Both the position numbers and the translations under genes were made by a program. Below are positions 1-6,883 of a stretch of DNA of 18,845 nucleotides, piece by piece (the stretch's first letter is position 1; every line of letters begins with the position of its first letter). The notes under the pieces are model-generated. The model was not told the origin of the DNA and made no database searches. It saw only the letters and a program-made list of their open reading frames with translations. Origin of the DNA: JBFXAN01 sp050184225 (GTDB lineage: Bacteria > Chloroflexota > Dehalococcoidia > CAUJGQ01). The stretch is taken from the NCBI GenBank assembly GCA_050184225.1, contig JBFXAN010000131.1:1-18845 (forward strand), read 5' to 3'.

Positions 1-1
1 C

Positions 2-211
2 ACGGCGCACCACTGGCTCGTCGCATCCCCTGATGGCCGCCCGACCGTCGCGGGTCGCTGCCGAAACTGCGGTGTGGTGCGCGAGTTCCCGTCGACGAGC
101 GACGAGTCGGCGTGGAACAAGGCGCCGGCAAACATCCAGGCAGCGGTGACAGCCGCACGACGGCGGGAGCGGGTGCTCGACTGGATCGTGCCGAACGAGT
201 GGGAAGCGTAG
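2..211 (+). CDS. Small Cys-containing protein, 5' end cut by window
   Basis: The frame is open from base 2 and ends at TAG 209-211, giving 69 visible residues without a start codon. The protein begins within a TAHHWLV segment followed by a CRNCG pair and then a basic, helical C-terminus rich in Arg and Ala. The HHW...C..CG pattern is familiar to me from short proteins of phages and of GC-rich bacteria, where the two cysteines and histidines may bind a metal; this is recollection, not a search result. It lies just ahead of the next gene with 10 bases between. The function is unknown. Codon usage is like that of the downstream phage genes, so I treat it as a real gene whose start is outside the window. 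Confidence 0.6.
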   Translation, partial: TAHHWLVASPDGRPTVAGRCRNCGVVREFPSTSDESAWNKAPANIQAAVTAARRRERVLDWIVPNEWEA

Positions 212-221
212 GGAGGGTGAC

Positions 222-449
222 ATGGAGCATCAGTGTGATTATCGAGCCGCGCTGTTCGAGTTATACGACAGCATGATCGGCCTACAGAGGCTTAAGGGCC
301 TCAAGACGCTGATAGGAGAAATCGACAGAGATATTGCATACCTCAACAGCGGCGACGATCACGCCGGCCTGTCTGAGGATTGGGTCCGCTGGGTTCGGTC
401 GATAGAACGCACGCGCAGGATCTTGTCTGGTCTTCAACAAGCGTCGTAG
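222..449 (+). CDS. Small hypothetical protein (75 aa)
   Basis: ATG 222 is preceded by a strong ribosome site, GGGAGGGTGA at 211-220, directly after the previous stop. The 75 residues are predicted mostly helical, soluble, with no signal peptide or membrane segment; charged residues alternate with Leu and Ile (for example LKGLKTLIGEIDRDIAYL near residues 24-41), which would suit a short helical hairpin. I do not recognise a family. The base composition of this gene and the next is less GC-rich than that of the terminase and capsid genes, a common trait of small accessory phage genes. Its place upstream of a late regulator suggests an early or middle phage gene. Confidence 0.6.
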   Translation: MEHQCDYRAALFELYDSMIGLQRLKGLKTLIGEIDRDIAYLNSGDDHAGLSEDWVRWVRSIERTRRILSGLQQAS

Positions 450-466
450 CAGATGGAGGCAGCGTA

Positions 467-772
467 GTGGATGCAACCGGCGTAGGGTTCATGATTGCGG
501 GCTTCATTGTTCTGGTCCTGTTGATTGTGCAGGCGGTCACGGCGGACACACTGGCGCATGAGCGGCGGGCGTTCGCGAAGCGGGAAGCGGAGTGGAGGAG
601 AGAGATCAATAGCGTCGTCGCTGCGTGGCATTCGCATCGCTGCACCTTGGTCGTGGATCGCTCTTCGCTGAACGCCGGATATTCCAATTCCAACGTCGTG
701 CCGTCCACGTCGAAGTTGTTCTATCCGCCGAACGTTGAGGACAACACGGACTATCTCGGTGGTCGTCGCTAG
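467..772 (+). CDS. Small single-pass membrane protein (101 aa)
   Basis: I choose GTG 467 because GGAGG at 455-459 lies seven bases upstream and because this start follows the stop of the preceding gene; the frame is open further upstream (to an ATG at 380), but that start would overlap the previous gene heavily. The protein has one clear hydrophobic segment at about residues 7-24 (GFMIAGFIVLVLLIVQAV), then a charged, probably helical stretch with HERRAFAKREAEWRREIN, and a polar tail. The pattern resembles a short N-terminally anchored phage membrane protein. No catalytic motif is visible. A spanin or holin role cannot be argued from the context: no endolysin is nearby and the position is upstream of terminase. 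Confidence 0.6.
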   Translation: MDATGVGFMIAGFIVLVLLIVQAVTADTLAHERRAFAKREAEWRREINSVVAAWHSHRCTLVVDRSSLNAGYSNSNVVPSTSKLFYPPNVEDNTDYLGGRR

Positions 773-788
773 AGCACGAGGAGGCCCC

Positions 789-1226
789 ATGATCGCATCC
801 CGCCCGGACCCGGACCGGCTCCGCGTCAGCGACACGGCGCTCCGCCACGTTGAGCGCGAACTCTATCACGAGCAGGAGACGCGCTATCGGCTGGAGGCTC
901 GCCGTCGCGATCTGGCGCAGGCCCGGCAGTTCAACCCGGACGATCCGCCGACGCGGGGCCAACTGGAGTACTCCGACCCAACCGGCTACCGGGGCACCGT
1001 TGCGGCCACCGACGAGGCGATTGCTGAGATGTGCCGGATTCTCAATGCGATCGAGGCGGTGCGGGCGTCGGTGTCGCCGGAACTGCGGACGTTCTGGCAG
1101 TACTGGTACGGCGAGGGCCGGCCGATCCATGCGGTCTGCGATGCCTGCGGGATCGAGCGGGCGACAGCCTACAAGTGGCGGCGAGGGATTGTGATTGCCG
1201 TGGGGACGCGGCTGGGGTGGGTGTGA
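789..1226 (+). CDS. ArpU/RinA-like phage late transcription regulator (putative)
   Basis: ATG 789 has a good ribosome site (GAGGAGG, 777-783), so I prefer it to the longer upstream frame from 735. The 145-residue protein is charged and helical in its first half. Its C-terminus (about residues 95-143) reads as a sigma-70 region-4-like helix-turn-helix: PELRTFWQYWYGEGRPI, then CDACGIERATAYKWRRG, ending in a short LGW tail. In ArpU, RinA and DUF1492-type regulators the same order occurs (acidic region, aromatic helix, then a 'gisrsTyyrlR' recognition helix). Those genes sit directly upstream of the terminase genes in many Gram-positive phages and switch on late transcription. The identification is based on this pattern and the position; DNA binding is inferred. 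Confidence 0.6.
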   Translation: MIASRPDPDRLRVSDTALRHVERELYHEQETRYRLEARRRDLAQARQFNPDDPPTRGQLEYSDPTGYRGTVAATDEAIAEMCRILNAIEAVRASVSPELRTFWQYWYGEGRPIHAVCDACGIERATAYKWRRGIVIAVGTRLGWV

Positions 1227-1238
1227 CGCACGTATCGA

Positions 1239-1279
1239 CGTAGACAATCCGTAGACTCCTGACACATTAATAGCGTCTA
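1239..1279 (+). repeat. Repeated TAGAC motifs, two direct and one inverted
   Basis: CGTAGAC occurs at 1239-1245 and 1250-1256, which is 11 bases (one helical turn) apart, and the inverted core GTCTA occurs at 1275-1279, touching the TATACT box. Such spacing is typical of protein-binding sites on one face of DNA. A regulator or terminase small subunit could be the binder; this is inference. Confidence 0.4.
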
Positions 1280-1283
1280 TACT
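1259..1283 (+). promoter_or_regulatory. Possible promoter for the terminase operon
   Basis: TATACT (1278-1283) differs from TATAAT at one base and lies in an AT-rich patch within otherwise GC-rich DNA. The best -35-like element, CTGACA at 1259-1264, is only 13 bases upstream, shorter than the usual 16-18. If the promoter is real it probably depends on an activator; the ArpU/RinA-like product encoded just upstream would be a natural candidate. Confidence 0.3.
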
Positions 1284-1311
1284 GCTATCAGGACCGCTGC
1301 CAAGTCCTCCC

Positions 1312-1347
1312 GATGCCCCGGCCACTTCCTCCCTTGGCCGGGGCATC
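1312..1347 (+). terminator. Perfect 12-bp GC-rich hairpin, possible terminator or leader structure
   Basis: GATGCCCCGGCC (1312-1323) pairs perfectly with GGCCGGGGCATC (1336-1347) around a 12-base loop. No T-run follows directly; the first T5 run begins 22 bases later. It is therefore not a textbook intrinsic terminator. It might end the upstream transcript inefficiently, or form in the leader of a transcript starting near 1290. Confidence 0.4.
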
Positions 1348-1388
1348 CTCGTGTCCGGCGCACGCACGGTTTTTGCGGTTTTTATCCG

Positions 1389-1886
1389 ATGGATGATCCA
1401 CTGCCTGAGACGTTCGGTCAGCGCATGGCGCGGCTGAAGCGTGAACGAGGCCAGAACAGCGGTGGCCCTGGCCGCCCGCGCATTGCGGACAAGCACGGTC
1501 GCTACGTCAATCAGGCCGAGGCGGTCTTCGCGCGGCAGATGCCGGCAGAAGCCGAACGCTACATCGCTGAACTCGACCCAAAGGAACCGGAGGTTTGCGA
1601 GATCCACGGCCGCATCCTTGCCTGTCCGGTGGAGCGGTGTCAGACGATCAGCCAGCGCACCGCCTACGACTTCAAGGCGGCGGCGTACCTATTCGACCGC
1701 ATCATGGGCAAACCGACCGCGCGAACTGAGAACACGGTGACGGTGAAACTCGTGAACGAACTCACGACGGCCTTTGTCGCGGCCTTCATTGAGGTCAATC
1801 ACCTTGACGACGCAGACACTCGGCAGGCGGCTTTCGCTGAACGCCTCCGTGAACTTGGGACTGGTTTCGGCGGCGCAGCAGCTTAA
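1389..1886 (+). CDS. terS: Terminase small subunit (putative)
   Basis: This 165-residue protein lies immediately before the large terminase and overlaps it. It starts with a basic segment (MARLKRERG, then GGPGRPRIADKHGRYV), followed by a helical region, and contains LFDRIMGKPTARTENTV at about residues 101-117; a 'drimGKPtqrtE' stretch of this kind recurs in small terminase-like phage proteins. Small terminases bind the packaging site and stimulate the large subunit. An unusual feature is a cluster C70, H73, C79, C84 (VCEIHG, then CPVERC), which could hold a metal ion. No convincing ribosome site precedes ATG 1389; a later in-frame ATG at 1425 also lacks one. The assignment rests on the position and the C-terminal pattern; a classic N-terminal helix-turn-helix is not obvious. 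Confidence 0.65.
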   Translation: MDDPLPETFGQRMARLKRERGQNSGGPGRPRIADKHGRYVNQAEAVFARQMPAEAERYIAELDPKEPEVCEIHGRILACPVERCQTISQRTAYDFKAAAYLFDRIMGKPTARTENTVTVKLVNELTTAFVAAFIEVNHLDDADTRQAAFAERLRELGTGFGGAAA

Positions 1887-3483
1887 TGGAACGGACGGCG
1901 GCGTCTCGTCTGATCTCGAACGCGAACTCGCTCAGTATCGTGACGATCCGGCGCAGTACATCGAGGACAAACTCGGCTGGCAGCCGTGGGCGGGAATCGA
2001 TGGGAGCGCCGGACAGGTGGAGATCCTGGACGCTTACGTCCAGGCCATCCGGCAGCAGGCCGACCGCGACGCCTGGGAGGCCGGCGCTGATCCAGCGACG
2101 CTCGACCACTGGCAACCGGGGCAGGTGATCCGGAACCGCATTCGCATCGAAGCGGGGCACACCGTCGGTAAGACGAAACTTGCCAGCGGGATCGTCAATC
2201 ACTTCTTTGACTGCTTCCCGCCGGCGATCGTCTACACGTTCGCGCCGACCTGGGAACAGATTCACGACCTGCTCTGGAAGGAGATCAAGGCCGACCGGAC
2301 GGGCAAGGGCCTGCCGGGGCGGGTGCTCGACCTCGCCTTGGATCGCTCACCGAATCACTTTGCCAAGGGTCGGGCGACGAACAACGCGCACGGGACCGGC
2401 ACCGAGCGTATTCAGGGCCAGCACGGGAAGTATCTCCTATTCGTGCTCGACGAAGCCGAGGGTATTTCGGATTTCGTCTACGACGCGATTGAGTCGATGG
2501 CTTCGGGCGGCACCGTGGTTGTACTGATGCTCGCCAACCCCCGGACGCGCACCAGTCGCTTTCACAAGCAGGCGGCGCGGCCGGATACGGTGAGCTTTCG
2601 GCTGAGTTGCATCAATCACCCCAACGTGGTGGCGGGCCGGGAGGTGGTGCCCGGCGCTGTGCGACGGGAGTATGTCGAGACGATGGCCGTGGAGCACTGC
2701 ACGATCGTCGAGCAGCACAACGACGACGATCACACCTTCGAGTTGCCATGGCAGCCGGGGGTGATCTACCAACCGGACAGCGAGTACCTGTTCCGCGTCC
2801 TTGGCATCGCGCCGGCTAACCTCGCGGACAACACGTTCGTGCCGGTGGGGCGCTACGAGGCCGCGTTGCAGCGTGAGGTGCCGTTTGGCGACCCAACGCG
2901 GGCACGCTTCGGTGTTGATGTGGCGCGGTTCGGTAACGACTTGGGCACGCTCTATATCAAGCAAGGCGGCCGGGTCTGGTGTGCAGTCCGGTTCTCAAAA
3001 CTGGACAGCACGGAGTATACGCAACGGATCAAGCGTGAGGCGCTGGCGCTGCCGCGATCGGTCGTCAGTCTGCATGTCCGCGTTGACGCCGGCGGCGGTT
3101 GGGGCAGCGGCCTGATCGACAACCTCAAGCGGGACCGCGAACTGCGCGATCGATTCAGCGATTTCCACGTGATGGAAGTGCACTTCAACGGGACACCGCG
3201 CGATGGCTCCGCTTACGCCGACACCGCGACGGAGATGTACGGCGTCATGGCTGATGTCTTGCAGGCGGTCCGCATTGAGCGGGCGCCGAACGAACTTGAA
3301 GCCGACCTCTGTGAGCGCACCTACGAATGGGTGACGCACAAGGGCGTTGCAGTCAAGCGATTGACACCGAAAGAGAAGTTTCGCAAGGAGCATGGACGAT
3401 CGCCGGACGATGGCGACGGTTTCTGCCTTGCGGTCGGGCCTGATCATCTGTTCCGCGGCCCGATGCGGCTGACGGTGATCTAG
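1849..3483 (+). CDS. terL: Terminase large subunit (ATPase and nuclease)
   Basis: The protein drives DNA into the prohead and cuts the concatemer. Counting from GTG 1849 (544 residues), the ATPase half shows Walker A AGHTVGKT at 102-109, Walker B LLFVLDEAEG with the Asp-Glu pair at 201-202, and a LANP coupling motif near 228-231. The RNase H-like nuclease half shows FGVDVARFGND with Asp 357, VRVDAGGG with Asp 413, and SPDDGDGF with acidic residues 520-523, the expected three-acid metal site. The DDPAQYIEDKLG segment near the N-terminus is typical of the family. The start is uncertain: no ATG exists near the N-terminus. GTG 1849 and TTG 1855 give a short overlap with the small subunit but lack a ribosome site, while TTG 1804 has GAGGT eight bases upstream but an 83-base overlap. 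Confidence 0.93.
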   Translation: MNLGLVSAAQQLNGTDGGVSSDLERELAQYRDDPAQYIEDKLGWQPWAGIDGSAGQVEILDAYVQAIRQQADRDAWEAGADPATLDHWQPGQVIRNRIRIEAGHTVGKTKLASGIVNHFFDCFPPAIVYTFAPTWEQIHDLLWKEIKADRTGKGLPGRVLDLALDRSPNHFAKGRATNNAHGTGTERIQGQHGKYLLFVLDEAEGISDFVYDAIESMASGGTVVVLMLANPRTRTSRFHKQAARPDTVSFRLSCINHPNVVAGREVVPGAVRREYVETMAVEHCTIVEQHNDDDHTFELPWQPGVIYQPDSEYLFRVLGIAPANLADNTFVPVGRYEAALQREVPFGDPTRARFGVDVARFGNDLGTLYIKQGGRVWCAVRFSKLDSTEYTQRIKREALALPRSVVSLHVRVDAGGGWGSGLIDNLKRDRELRDRFSDFHVMEVHFNGTPRDGSAYADTATEMYGVMADVLQAVRIERAPNELEADLCERTYEWVTHKGVAVKRLTPKEKFRKEHGRSPDDGDGFCLAVGPDHLFRGPMRLTVI

Positions 3484-3495
3484 GGAGTCCCAACC

Positions 3496-3702
3496 ATGGC
3501 GGAACGACCAAAAAGCCAGCATTGCTACGCGCTTGCGGCTGACCTGGAGCGCGTTGAGTTCGCGATTCGCGGGATGCGACAGGAATACCGATTCCACCCA
3601 GACAGCGCCGGTCAACTCGAACAGATTCAGAGCGACCTCGGCCGCGCGGTGTGGGCACTGCTCGCCATCGGCGACCGTGAGCAACCGAAACAGGCGGACT
3701 AG
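3496..3702 (+). CDS. Small hypothetical protein (68 aa)
   Basis: ATG 3496 is preceded by GGGAG at 3483-3487 with eight bases of spacing, just after the terminase stop. The 68 residues are probably helical and soluble, with alternating charged and hydrophobic residues (LAADLERVEFAIRGMR, then QLEQIQSDLGRAVWALLAIG). No signal peptide or membrane segment is seen. Small helical proteins between terminase and portal are common in siphovirus genomes and mostly of unknown role. I do not recognise a family. Confidence 0.6.
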   Translation: MAERPKSQHCYALAADLERVEFAIRGMRQEYRFHPDSAGQLEQIQSDLGRAVWALLAIGDREQPKQAD

Positions 3703-3707
3703 GCACG

Positions 3708-3842
3708 ATGCTCGACCAGAAGGACCGGACGATCCTCGCCCAGTTCGCCGTGGTGATCCTCTTGGGTACGGCGTCGCTCGTGGCGGCGGCGGTGGCGCTC
3801 GGTCTGGCCGTGCGGCTGTTCTTGTGGGCGATGGGGGCGTGA
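3708..3842 (+). CDS. Tiny membrane protein (44 aa)
   Basis: A 44-residue frame runs from ATG 3708 to TGA 3840-3842, filling precisely the space between the previous stop (3702) and the portal start (3844). It begins with a charged MLDQKDRT, then has a long hydrophobic stretch from about residue 9 to 35 with Ala, Val and Leu, and ends RLFLWAMGA, so it probably spans the membrane once. The ribosome site is weak (only AGG at 3701-3703). The close fit with its neighbours argues that it is real. Small hydrophobic proteins of this kind in phage head operons have no agreed function. Confidence 0.5.
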   Translation: MLDQKDRTILAQFAVVILLGTASLVAAAVALGLAVRLFLWAMGA

Positions 3843-3843
3843 C

Positions 3844-5274
3844 ATGGGGTTGATTGCCGACGCGCTCCGCGCCGTGCTGCCCAGGACAACGACGGCGGTG
3901 GCGGCCACGATCCCCACCTGGGAGCAAGGCCGGCCCCGCCAGCAACCGCTCAACTATGAAACCTACGCCCGCGAGGGCTACAGCCAGAACGAGATCGTCT
4001 TCGCCGCCGTCGAGGAGCGGATCACCTCGGTCGCCGCGGCCCGATTCGAGGCGTGGACCGACGGCGACGAATCGGAGCAGGTGAAGCGCCATCCGGCGAT
4101 CACGCTCCTGCGGAACCCGAATCCGTTTCTCAGCCGCAACCAGTTGATCGGCGGCATCGAACTGTACCTCTGCCTCGCCGGCAACGCCTATCTGGAGAAG
4201 GTGCGGAGCCGGTCGGGGAAGGTGGTCGAGCTCTGGCCGCTGCGACCGGACCGGATGCGGGTGATCCCGGATGCGACGCGGTATATCGGCGGGTACGAGT
4301 ACACCCTCGGCGAGCGGGTGTTCACGCTGCCCGCCCGCGACGTGATCCACCTGAAGACACGCAATCCGCTCGATGACTTCTACGGGATGTCGCTCCTCCA
4401 ACCGGCGGCGGGCAAGATCGACATCGCCAACCAGATGACGCTGTTCCAGAAGGCGTTCTTCACGAACGCCGGTGTGCCGGCCGGATTGCTGGTGCTCAAG
4501 CACGCGCTGGAAGAGGGCGACAAGGGCTTGCTCAGGACGCGGTTCCGCCACGAATACGGCGGCGCGGCGGGCTGGCACACGCTGATGGTGCTCGACAACG
4601 CTGAGCCGGGTGAGGTCAAGTTCGAGCCGATGGGCCTCGGCATGGGACCGTCCGGCCTCGACATGGCCGGACTCTCGGACGGCGTCGAGGCGGGGATGGT
4701 GGCGCCCTTGGGCGTGCCGCTCTCGTTGATCGGCGCCCGGCTCGGCTACTCGTCCAGTAGCTACGCCAACCGGGTGAGCGACCGCCAGGAGTTCACGAAG
4801 GAAACCATTGTCCCCGAGCTCGACCTGATCGGCGCGGCGCTGACGATGGGGTTGCTCGCGGAGTTCGGCGGCGCCGACCGGATCGGCTTCGACCAGAAGT
4901 CGCTGCCCGAGCTGCAAGAGGACGCCGACAAGAAGCACACCCGCCTGCGGGAAGACCTGAAGGCCGGCGGTATCTCGCTGGAGGAATACCGCAAGGAGAC
5001 GGGCCGCAACGAGGACATCGACGAGCGGCATGTGTTCTTTGTGCCGACCGGCACGGTGCCGACGCCGGGGTCGGAGTTGACGGCGAAGGCGCTCGAAGCG
5101 GCGGCCGAAGAGGCAGACGCGCGGGCCGAGGCGATGCAGGAGCGACTGCTCAATGGCGGTGGCGCTGACGACGGTGGCGACGAGCAACAGGACGGCGAGA
5201 CGGAGCCGGTGGTCGCGGGGCAGCCGGGGCGGAACGGGACACAGACGCAGCGCCGGCACTTTCGGCTGGAGTGA
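3844..5274 (+). CDS. Portal protein, HK97 family
   Basis: The 476-residue protein has the landmarks of HK97-type portals, the dodecameric ring at the head vertex through which DNA is packaged and to which connectors bind. Visible segments in order: HPAITLLRNPNPFLSRNQL at about 83-101, CLAGNAYLEKV at 110-120, LWPLRPDRMRVIPD at 130-143, DVIHLKTRNPLDDFYGMS at 166-183, and QPAAGKIDIANQM at 186-198. The region after LIGARLGYSSSSYAN is the usual C-terminal clip/crown part, with a Lys/Glu-rich helix. The last 80 residues are acidic and then polar (GGGADDGGDEQQDG), probably disordered. Its start is one base after the preceding stop. The size is normal for the family (about 400-500). Confidence 0.93.
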   Translation: MGLIADALRAVLPRTTTAVAATIPTWEQGRPRQQPLNYETYAREGYSQNEIVFAAVEERITSVAAARFEAWTDGDESEQVKRHPAITLLRNPNPFLSRNQLIGGIELYLCLAGNAYLEKVRSRSGKVVELWPLRPDRMRVIPDATRYIGGYEYTLGERVFTLPARDVIHLKTRNPLDDFYGMSLLQPAAGKIDIANQMTLFQKAFFTNAGVPAGLLVLKHALEEGDKGLLRTRFRHEYGGAAGWHTLMVLDNAEPGEVKFEPMGLGMGPSGLDMAGLSDGVEAGMVAPLGVPLSLIGARLGYSSSSYANRVSDRQEFTKETIVPELDLIGAALTMGLLAEFGGADRIGFDQKSLPELQEDADKKHTRLREDLKAGGISLEEYRKETGRNEDIDERHVFFVPTGTVPTPGSELTAKALEAAAEEADARAEAMQERLLNGGGADDGGDEQQDGETEPVVAGQPGRNGTQTQRRHFRLE

Positions 5275-5283
5275 GGTGCAGGT

Positions 5284-5589
5284 ATGGCAGGAACACCGAG
5301 GTCTGTTCAGGCACCTCATGAATTGCCCTTTATCCATAATGCCCTGATCGCGCTCCCCCTCTTTCGCGCCGTCATCGGGCCAACTGGATGGGTTGAAGAG
5401 ATCTATCACGATGGCGAATGGCCGTCGTTGATTGGCATAACGCCGGACCTCATCAAGCAGGCGTCGCAGTGGATCAGGACGGAGCGGGACGGCGTTACGT
5501 TCGTGCTCACCAATGGTGCCGTGCGGTATCGGTTCGAAGGCTTTGATATCTGTTGCGACTACTACGTCGCTCGACTTCAGGAGAACTGA
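5284..5589 (+). CDS. Hypothetical protein (101 aa) behind the portal gene
   Basis: ATG 5284 follows GAGGTG (5273-5278), which overlaps the portal stop codon, so translation may be coupled. The 101 residues mix short hydrophobic strands and charged turns; the later part (IRTERDGVTFVLTNGAVRY, then DICCDYYVARL) suggests a small beta sheet with a CC pair. No family is recognised. Its codons are more AT-rich than those of the portal and capsid genes (for example GCCCTTTATCCATAATGCCC at 5325-5344), so it may be a recent acquisition. It opens the block of accessory genes that separates the portal from the capsid-maturation genes. Confidence 0.6.
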   Translation: MAGTPRSVQAPHELPFIHNALIALPLFRAVIGPTGWVEEIYHDGEWPSLIGITPDLIKQASQWIRTERDGVTFVLTNGAVRYRFEGFDICCDYYVARLQEN

Positions 5590-5590
5590 A

Positions 5591-5968
5591 ATGGCGGCTG
5601 GCGTAGTCACGATCACCGAGGCTGAGGACGGCCTCCGCGTCAAGCGGATCAAGTTTGAATGGACCTCTGGCACCGACGGCGAGGCGGGGACGGCGTCCGG
5701 CGAGACGACGGTGCCCTACGGCGGGAAGGTCGAACGCCTGATCACCGACCCAGACGGGACGGATGCGCCGACCGACAACTACGACATCGAGATCCTCGAC
5801 GAGGACGGCTACGACGTACTCGCCGGGGCCGGGGCGAACCGCGACACCGCGAACACGGAGCAGGTACTCGCCTCGTCGTTGGGCATCGTCGCCTGGTCGA
5901 CGCTGACGCTGAACGTGACGAATGCAGGCAGCGCCAAGTCCGGCGTCGTCTACCTCTACATCCTCTAG
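5591..5968 (+). CDS. Beta-rich phage structural protein of unknown role (125 aa)
   Basis: I choose ATG 5591 because AGGAG at 5579-5583 lies seven bases upstream; the frame is open earlier but that part overlaps the previous gene. The protein alternates strands and turns: MAAGVVTITEAEDGLRVKRI, then GETTVPYGGKVERLITDPDG, then DNYDIEILDEDGYDVL, ending TLTLNVTNAGSAKSGVVYLY. This reads as an immunoglobulin-like or jelly-roll domain. I recall proteins of this pattern in head or tail regions of other phages, generally without an assigned function. A role as a head decoration or fibre component is inference from position and fold type only. Confidence 0.65.
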   Translation: MAAGVVTITEAEDGLRVKRIKFEWTSGTDGEAGTASGETTVPYGGKVERLITDPDGTDAPTDNYDIEILDEDGYDVLAGAGANRDTANTEQVLASSLGIVAWSTLTLNVTNAGSAKSGVVYLYIL

Positions 5969-5980
5969 GAGTCGTGCGAC

Positions 5981-6421
5981 ATGGCTGTGACCGCCTTCGT
6001 CTATTCGCAGATCATGGGCACCGCATTCGACGAGGAGATCGACATCCTCGCGGACACGCTCAAAGTGCTCCTAGCGACTTCGTCACACACGCCGGATCAG
6101 GACGCCGACGACTACCACGCCGACGTGGATAACGAGGTCGCCAACGGCAACGGCTACACGACCGGCGGCGAGACACTCGGCTCGGTGACGTTCGCCTACA
6201 CGGCGGGGACGAACACCTGGGCGCATGACGCGGCCGACACATCCTGGGCGTCGTCGTCGTTCACCGCGCGGTATGCGATCGAGTACGACTCGACGCCGGG
6301 GTCGTCGGCAACCAACCCGCTGATGTCCTTTCAGAACTTCGGTGGTGACTTCACCACGTCGAGCGGTACGTTCACCGTCGCCTGGAACGCAAGCGGGTTG
6401 TGGACGATCACCATCTCGTAG
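5981..6421 (+). CDS. Beta-rich phage structural protein (146 aa)
   Basis: ATG 5981 follows AGGAG at 5968-5972, eight bases upstream. The sequence pattern is one I recognise from many phages: MAVTAFVYSQIMGTAFDEEI with a 'kvlLaTSSHTPDQDADDY' segment, NEVANGNGYTTGGETL, then TSWASSSFTARYAIEYDSTP and a C-terminal GTFTVAWNASGLWTITIS. The family is usually annotated as hypothetical or putative virion protein. The Thr/Ser/Gly-rich composition, alternation and absence of a signal peptide fit a beta-sandwich virion protein. Together with the previous and following genes it may form an external head or portal-proximal structure; this last point is inference. Confidence 0.7.
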   Translation: MAVTAFVYSQIMGTAFDEEIDILADTLKVLLATSSHTPDQDADDYHADVDNEVANGNGYTTGGETLGSVTFAYTAGTNTWAHDAADTSWASSSFTARYAIEYDSTPGSSATNPLMSFQNFGGDFTTSSGTFTVAWNASGLWTITIS

Positions 6422-6430
6422 GGAGGGTCC

Positions 6431-6883
6431 ATGTCCGACATCACCACGCCGGAGCCGCCGCGGCTACTGCTCCCGCAGTTCCAGACACCGGAGTACACGC
6501 CGCAGACGGACGAGCGCACCGCCTGGGCGCGGTTGCTGGAGTTCCTCGAATTGAAGCGGCTGCGGATCGTCACGACTATCCCCGACGACTACGGCTCGCA
6601 GCACTACCAGCCGAACGACCCGCGCTATTACCAACTACGGACCGTCGTGCGGCTGAAAGTGCTGGACAAGAAGCCGCACCGGCCGATCGATAAGGTCGTC
6701 GCCTGGGCCGACGACGAGACGAGCGTCCAGGGCACACCGTCCGCCGTGCTGCACCGCTGTACCGAATGGGCGCGGTTTCTCGAAGCGGAGAAGCGGCAGC
6801 AACGCAACGGACTCTTCTTACCGGGCCGGGATGTGGTGATCCACGCGGTGGTGGCGCGAATTGGAGGGCCGAAGGATGGCTGA
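6431..6883 (+). CDS. Hypothetical protein (150 aa)
   Basis: ATG 6431 has a strong ribosome site (GGGAGGG, 6421-6427). The first 30 residues are Pro/Gln/Thr-rich (PEPPRLLLPQFQTPEYTPQT) and probably extended; the remainder looks like a compact alpha/beta domain with LRIVTTIPDDYG, YYQLRTVVRLKVLDKKP and a helical C-terminal part (CTEWARFLEAEKRQQRNG). It overlaps the next gene by eight bases, which suggests coupled translation. No family is recognised. It could be a linker or accessory subunit of the neighbouring structural proteins, but nothing in the sequence decides this. Confidence 0.6.
   Translation: MSDITTPEPPRLLLPQFQTPEYTPQTDERTAWARLLEFLELKRLRIVTTIPDDYGSQHYQPNDPRYYQLRTVVRLKVLDKKPHRPIDKVVAWADDETSVQGTPSAVLHRCTEWARFLEAEKRQQRNGLFLPGRDVVIHAVVARIGGPKDG

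Larger units (their letters stand above)
1227..1388 (+). other. Intergenic gap upstream of terminase: candidate control or packaging region
   Basis: This 162-base gap is the second longest stretch without a gene in the window and the AT-richest point of the first 4 kb. It contains two CGTAGAC copies 11 bases apart, an inverted GTCTA, a TATACT box, a perfect 12-bp hairpin and two CGGTTTTT copies (1367-1374 and 1376-1383) just before the terminase small subunit. A cos or pac site commonly lies next to the small terminase gene, so this is the best place to look for one, but no known cos sequence is recognisable. Confidence 0.4.

Noticed and set aside
467..772. Holin or spanin
   Set aside because: The protein has one membrane segment, but no lysis gene or lipobox is nearby and it lies upstream of the late genes.
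1312..1347. Certain intrinsic terminator before terminase
   Set aside because: The stem is perfect, but no T-run follows for 22 bases; it is kept only as a low-confidence structure.
606..1607. Minus-strand open frame (333 codons) across the terminase upstream gap
   Set aside because: It runs across the regulator, the hairpin and the small terminase, has a low-complexity Arg/Pro composition and no ribosome site.
2995..5673. Long minus-strand open frame (892 codons) opposite terminase end, portal and the next gene
   Set aside because: It is antisense to three well supported plus-strand genes, has an Arg/His/Pro/Leu-rich composition typical of the complement of GC-rich codons, no ribosome site and no recognisable domain.
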